From Microcella alkalica (GTDB lineage: Bacteria > Actinomycetota > Actinomycetes > Actinomycetales > Microbacteriaceae), in assembly GCF_014137945.1 (NCBI RefSeq), contig NZ_JACGWX010000002.1, forward strand, positions 1 to 64,000: DNA of 64,000 bases, written 5' to 3'. Positions 61,735-64,000 of this stretch are shown in pieces. The notes below the pieces were generated by a model. The model had not been told where the DNA came from and did no database searches. It saw only the letters and a list, made by a program, of their open reading frames with translations. Each line of letters begins with the position of its first letter. Positions within the stretch are counted from its first letter, which is position 1. Both the position numbers and the translations under genes were made by a program.

Positions 61735-63234
61735 GTGCTCTTGAAACAGATCTATGACGAGGACCTCGCCCACGCGAGCTATCTGATCGGTTGCCAGGCG
61801 GCGGGAGAGGCGATTGTCGTGGATCCGCGACGCGACGTGGATGAGTATCTCGACCTAGCCCGGGCCAACGGCATGACGATCACGGCGGTCGCCGAGACTC
61901 ACATCCACGCTGACTACCTGTCCGGCAGTAGAGAGTTGGCCACGAGAGCAGGTTCCGCCCTGTTCGTCTCGGATGAAGGCGGTCCGGACTGGACCTACGG
62001 ACCGGCTTTCGATGACGCGGTCCGCATGAAGGATGGCTGCGTCATCATCCTGGGGAACGTATTGGTGAAGGCCGTGCACACCCCTGGCCACACGCCGGAA
62101 CACATGTCATTCCTCGTCACGGACGGGGCGCAGGCCGACGCGCCAGGGTTCATCCTCACCGGTGATTTCGTCTTCGTGGGCGACGTTGGTCGCCCAGACC
62201 TTCTCGACGAGGTCGCCGGCCACGTAGACACGCGCTTCCCAGGGGCGAAGGATCTCTTCGCGAGCTTGCGCGATCGTTTCCTGTCGCTTCCGGACTACGT
62301 GCAGGTCTTGCCCGCTCACGGTGCGGGAAGCGCCTGCGGCAAGGCGCTGGGGGCGATTCCGACCTCCACCGTCGGGTACGAACGTGCGTTCTCCTGGTGG
62401 AGCGAGTACCTCCGGAACGATGACGAGCAGGGCTTCGTCGACGAGTTGTTGCAGGGACAGCCGGATGCCCCCTTCTACTTCGCGCGTATGAAGGCTCAAA
62501 ACAAGAACGGCCCGGTCATCATCGGAGCACCGCCCGCCCTGATCGAATACTCACCTGAGGAACTGGCTGCTGCACTCTCTCGCGACGAGGTAATCTTCGT
62601 CGACACTCGTCACAATCGTGAGGTGCACCGGGGGGCCGTCGAACGGTCGCTCAACATTCCGGGCCCGGCGAAGACGGCAAGCTATGGCGCATGGGTGTAC
62701 GACCCCGAGGCGGAGCACCGGCCGCTCGTCCTGCTCGCTCACGACCGGCGTGAAGCCGAGTCGCAACGCGACCATCTTTGCCGAGTGGGTATCGATTCCG
62801 TTGTCGGCTATGCGACCGGTCTCGAGGGGCTCGAGCTGACGACGCCCAAGACCATAGCGCCCCAAGATCTGGACGGATTCGAGCACTCGCTGCTTCTCGA
62901 TGTGCGCAACGCGACAGAGTACGCGGACGGGCACATACCTGGCGCTGACCACATCAGTGGTGCTCGCGTCCTGCGATCACTCGACCGCCTGCCCCACGAC
63001 GGAACCATCGTCGCGTACTGCCAGAGCGGCGTGCGGAGCAGTGTCGTCGCCAGCGCCCTGCGCCGCTCGGGGCTGGACATCACAGAACTTGAGGGTTCCT
63101 ATCTCGGGTGGGCCGCCCTGCCGAGCAGCATTCCCGTGACGGGACTCGCCATGGCGGGTGCCGAGCGCGTCGGCCATGCAGCTGGGCAACCGGATCAGGG
63201 GGCATCGAGAAGCATGAGAGGTGGAGAACGATGA
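61735..63234 (+). CDS. persulfide dioxygenase-rhodanese fusion protein
   Basis: A 499-aa protein: an MBL-fold domain (about 1-250) plus two rhodanese domains (about 270-365 and 375-470). Iron-type ligands His56, His119 and Asp144 lie in ETHIHADYLSG, HTPGHTPEH and LTGDFVF; the fourth residue of HxHxDx is Tyr, as in related mononuclear-iron enzymes. Only the second rhodanese has the catalytic Cys429 (AYCQSGVRSS). It likely oxidises persulfide to sulfite and passes sulfur on. GTG 61735 follows GAGAGGAG. It overlaps the EthD gene by 4 nt (ATGA). Confidence 0.86.
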   Translation: MLLKQIYDEDLAHASYLIGCQAAGEAIVVDPRRDVDEYLDLARANGMTITAVAETHIHADYLSGSRELATRAGSALFVSDEGGPDWTYGPAFDDAVRMKDGCVIILGNVLVKAVHTPGHTPEHMSFLVTDGAQADAPGFILTGDFVFVGDVGRPDLLDEVAGHVDTRFPGAKDLFASLRDRFLSLPDYVQVLPAHGAGSACGKALGAIPTSTVGYERAFSWWSEYLRNDDEQGFVDELLQGQPDAPFYFARMKAQNKNGPVIIGAPPALIEYSPEELAAALSRDEVIFVDTRHNREVHRGAVERSLNIPGPAKTASYGAWVYDPEAEHRPLVLLAHDRREAESQRDHLCRVGIDSVVGYATGLEGLELTTPKTIAPQDLDGFEHSLLLDVRNATEYADGHIPGADHISGARVLRSLDRLPHDGTIVAYCQSGVRSSVVASALRRSGLDITELEGSYLGWAALPSSIPVTGLAMAGAERVGHAAGQPDQGASRSMRGGER

Positions 63235-64000
63235 CTGAGACCATCGAGGTCGCCATGATGAACCTGCTGTGGCCGCGACGAGGGCTGGACCGGGGGTTGT
63301 TCTTCGATTACTGGTCAGGAGCCCACACTCAGATATCCTCGCGGCTCCCCGGCATCCATCAGTATTTCCAGCATCATCTCGATGACGTCACCGGACGCCT
63401 CTTTCCGGGCTCGGACGAACTGTCGTCGGACACCACTCGGTCCCCGGGCTTCTTCGGAGACGCTGAGATCACCTTCGCGACGAGGGAGAACCTCGAGGCT
63501 TTCGCCGCCTCATTGTCGCCACTGATGAACGACGAACAGAACGTGTTCGCGAAGACCATCTCCTACCAAGCGACTACGGAGAACGTCGCAACTCTGATCG
63601 ACGACTGCGTCGACGATTCTCCGAACGGCGATCTGGGGCAGTACGAGAAGTACATGCTGTACCTCCGCCGCCGAGCGGGTTCTGACCTCGAGGGCTTTCG
63701 AGCGATCGTACGCGACGAGGTGGCCCCTTCCCTTGCCTCGAGTCCCGACGTCATCAAGGTCCGATATCGGCTGGTCGACCTCTACGACAACGACGCTGTG
63801 ACCCTCCTCGCGCCGAACGTCTCCAATATTGAACCCGAGTCCACCCAAGCGACCGCCTGCATCGAGGTCGTGTTTCCTGATTCGATGGCGCGCCGTCGGT
63901 ACGGAGCGTCAGCGCTTTCGGCGCGCACTGTCCAGGGCCTCCGAGAGGCCTGCGACGAGGTCGTCGTGATGCGCGCGCTTCGCACCTTCACCGTCTACAA
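63231..64000 (+). CDS. tandem EthD-domain protein (truncated by window end)
   Basis: The open frame runs 256 codons to the window end without a stop. The first half (about 1-125: NLLWPRRGLDRGLFFDYWSGAHTQISSRLPGIHQYFQHHLDD) is a clear EthD-type dimeric alpha/beta barrel. The second half (about 135-256, YMLYLRRRAGSDLEGFRAIVRDE) is a second one. EthD-like proteins are found beside oxygenases and polyketide-like ring breakers. The start overlaps the previous stop (ATGA), so it is in the same operon. Confidence 0.8.
   Translation, partial: MTETIEVAMMNLLWPRRGLDRGLFFDYWSGAHTQISSRLPGIHQYFQHHLDDVTGRLFPGSDELSSDTTRSPGFFGDAEITFATRENLEAFAASLSPLMNDEQNVFAKTISYQATTENVATLIDDCVDDSPNGDLGQYEKYMLYLRRRAGSDLEGFRAIVRDEVAPSLASSPDVIKVRYRLVDLYDNDAVTLLAPNVSNIEPESTQATACIEVVFPDSMARRRYGASALSARTVQGLREACDEVVVMRALRTFTVY

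Noticed and set aside
1-64000. tRNA or rRNA genes
   Set aside because: T-loop-like strings such as GGTTCGAG at 31321 and GGTTCGAGG at 50245 occur, but no cloverleaf could be built around them. No rRNA-like sequence was seen.

Overview
The window is chromosomal DNA of a high-GC Gram-positive actinomycete, most likely of the family Microbacteriaceae. Four things point there: very GC-rich coding DNA with many GTG starts; the actinobacterial order rpsP-khpA-rimM-trmD / rplS-lepB-rnhB-DUF2469-yraN-comM-dprA; coenzyme F420 biosynthesis genes with an F420-type LLM oxidoreductase; and a GlgE-type alpha-glucan pathway. Many starts sit 6 nt after a TANNNT-like -10 box, the layout of leaderless transcripts. 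The family assignment is an inference from gene content.

Layout 1, positions 1-26.6 kb: core translation, secretion and cell-envelope genes. These are ftsY (3' end), a gamma-carbonic anhydrase-like gene (reverse), ffh, an amidase, an LLM oxidoreductase, and the rpsP-trmD operon. A small membrane-protein gene and a reverse map-tetR pair follow, then rplS to dprA, a CpdA-like phosphodiesterase, a divergent marR/mmpL pair, xerC, a reverse M23 peptidase, and rpsB-tsf-pyrH-(EamA)-frr-cdsA. A DivIVA-domain gene and a transglycosylase-like exported protein close the block.

Layout 2, 26.6-45.1 kb: a 99-aa zinc-ribbon-like protein, an alpha/beta hydrolase, an AI-2E family permease, and an 818-aa coiled-coil protein built from uninterrupted 11-residue repeats. 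Divergent from it are a membrane protein with an internal lipobox and a cysteine-less thioredoxin/TPR protein. Next come glgE-glgB (reverse), divergent glgP, cofC, and a convergent fbiC.

Layout 3, 45.1-64 kb: an intact ISL3-type insertion sequence (1423 bp, 24-bp imperfect inverted repeats, perfect 8-bp target duplication) marks the edge of an accessory region that is visibly more AT-rich than the core. It encodes a 3-hydroxyacyl-CoA dehydrogenase, an ABM-like protein, a GAF/PucR regulator, a FAD monooxygenase that resembles 2,6-dihydroxypyridine 3-monooxygenase, a zinc alcohol dehydrogenase, a cupin, and a four-gene ABC importer. An MBL-fold hydrolase, an ApbA/PanE-like reductase, an SDR, a mercaptopyruvate-type sulfurtransferase, a persulfide dioxygenase-rhodanese fusion and a tandem EthD-domain protein (cut by the window end) follow. 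Together they look like uptake plus oxidative breakdown of a heteroaromatic or lactone-forming compound, with a sulfane-sulfur disposal module. The substrate cannot be read from sequence. This region is the best candidate here for an undescribed pathway.

No rRNA, tRNA or CRISPR array was recognised. Coordinates of starts were chosen by Shine-Dalgarno motifs, -10 spacing and family length where the longest open frame was clearly too long.
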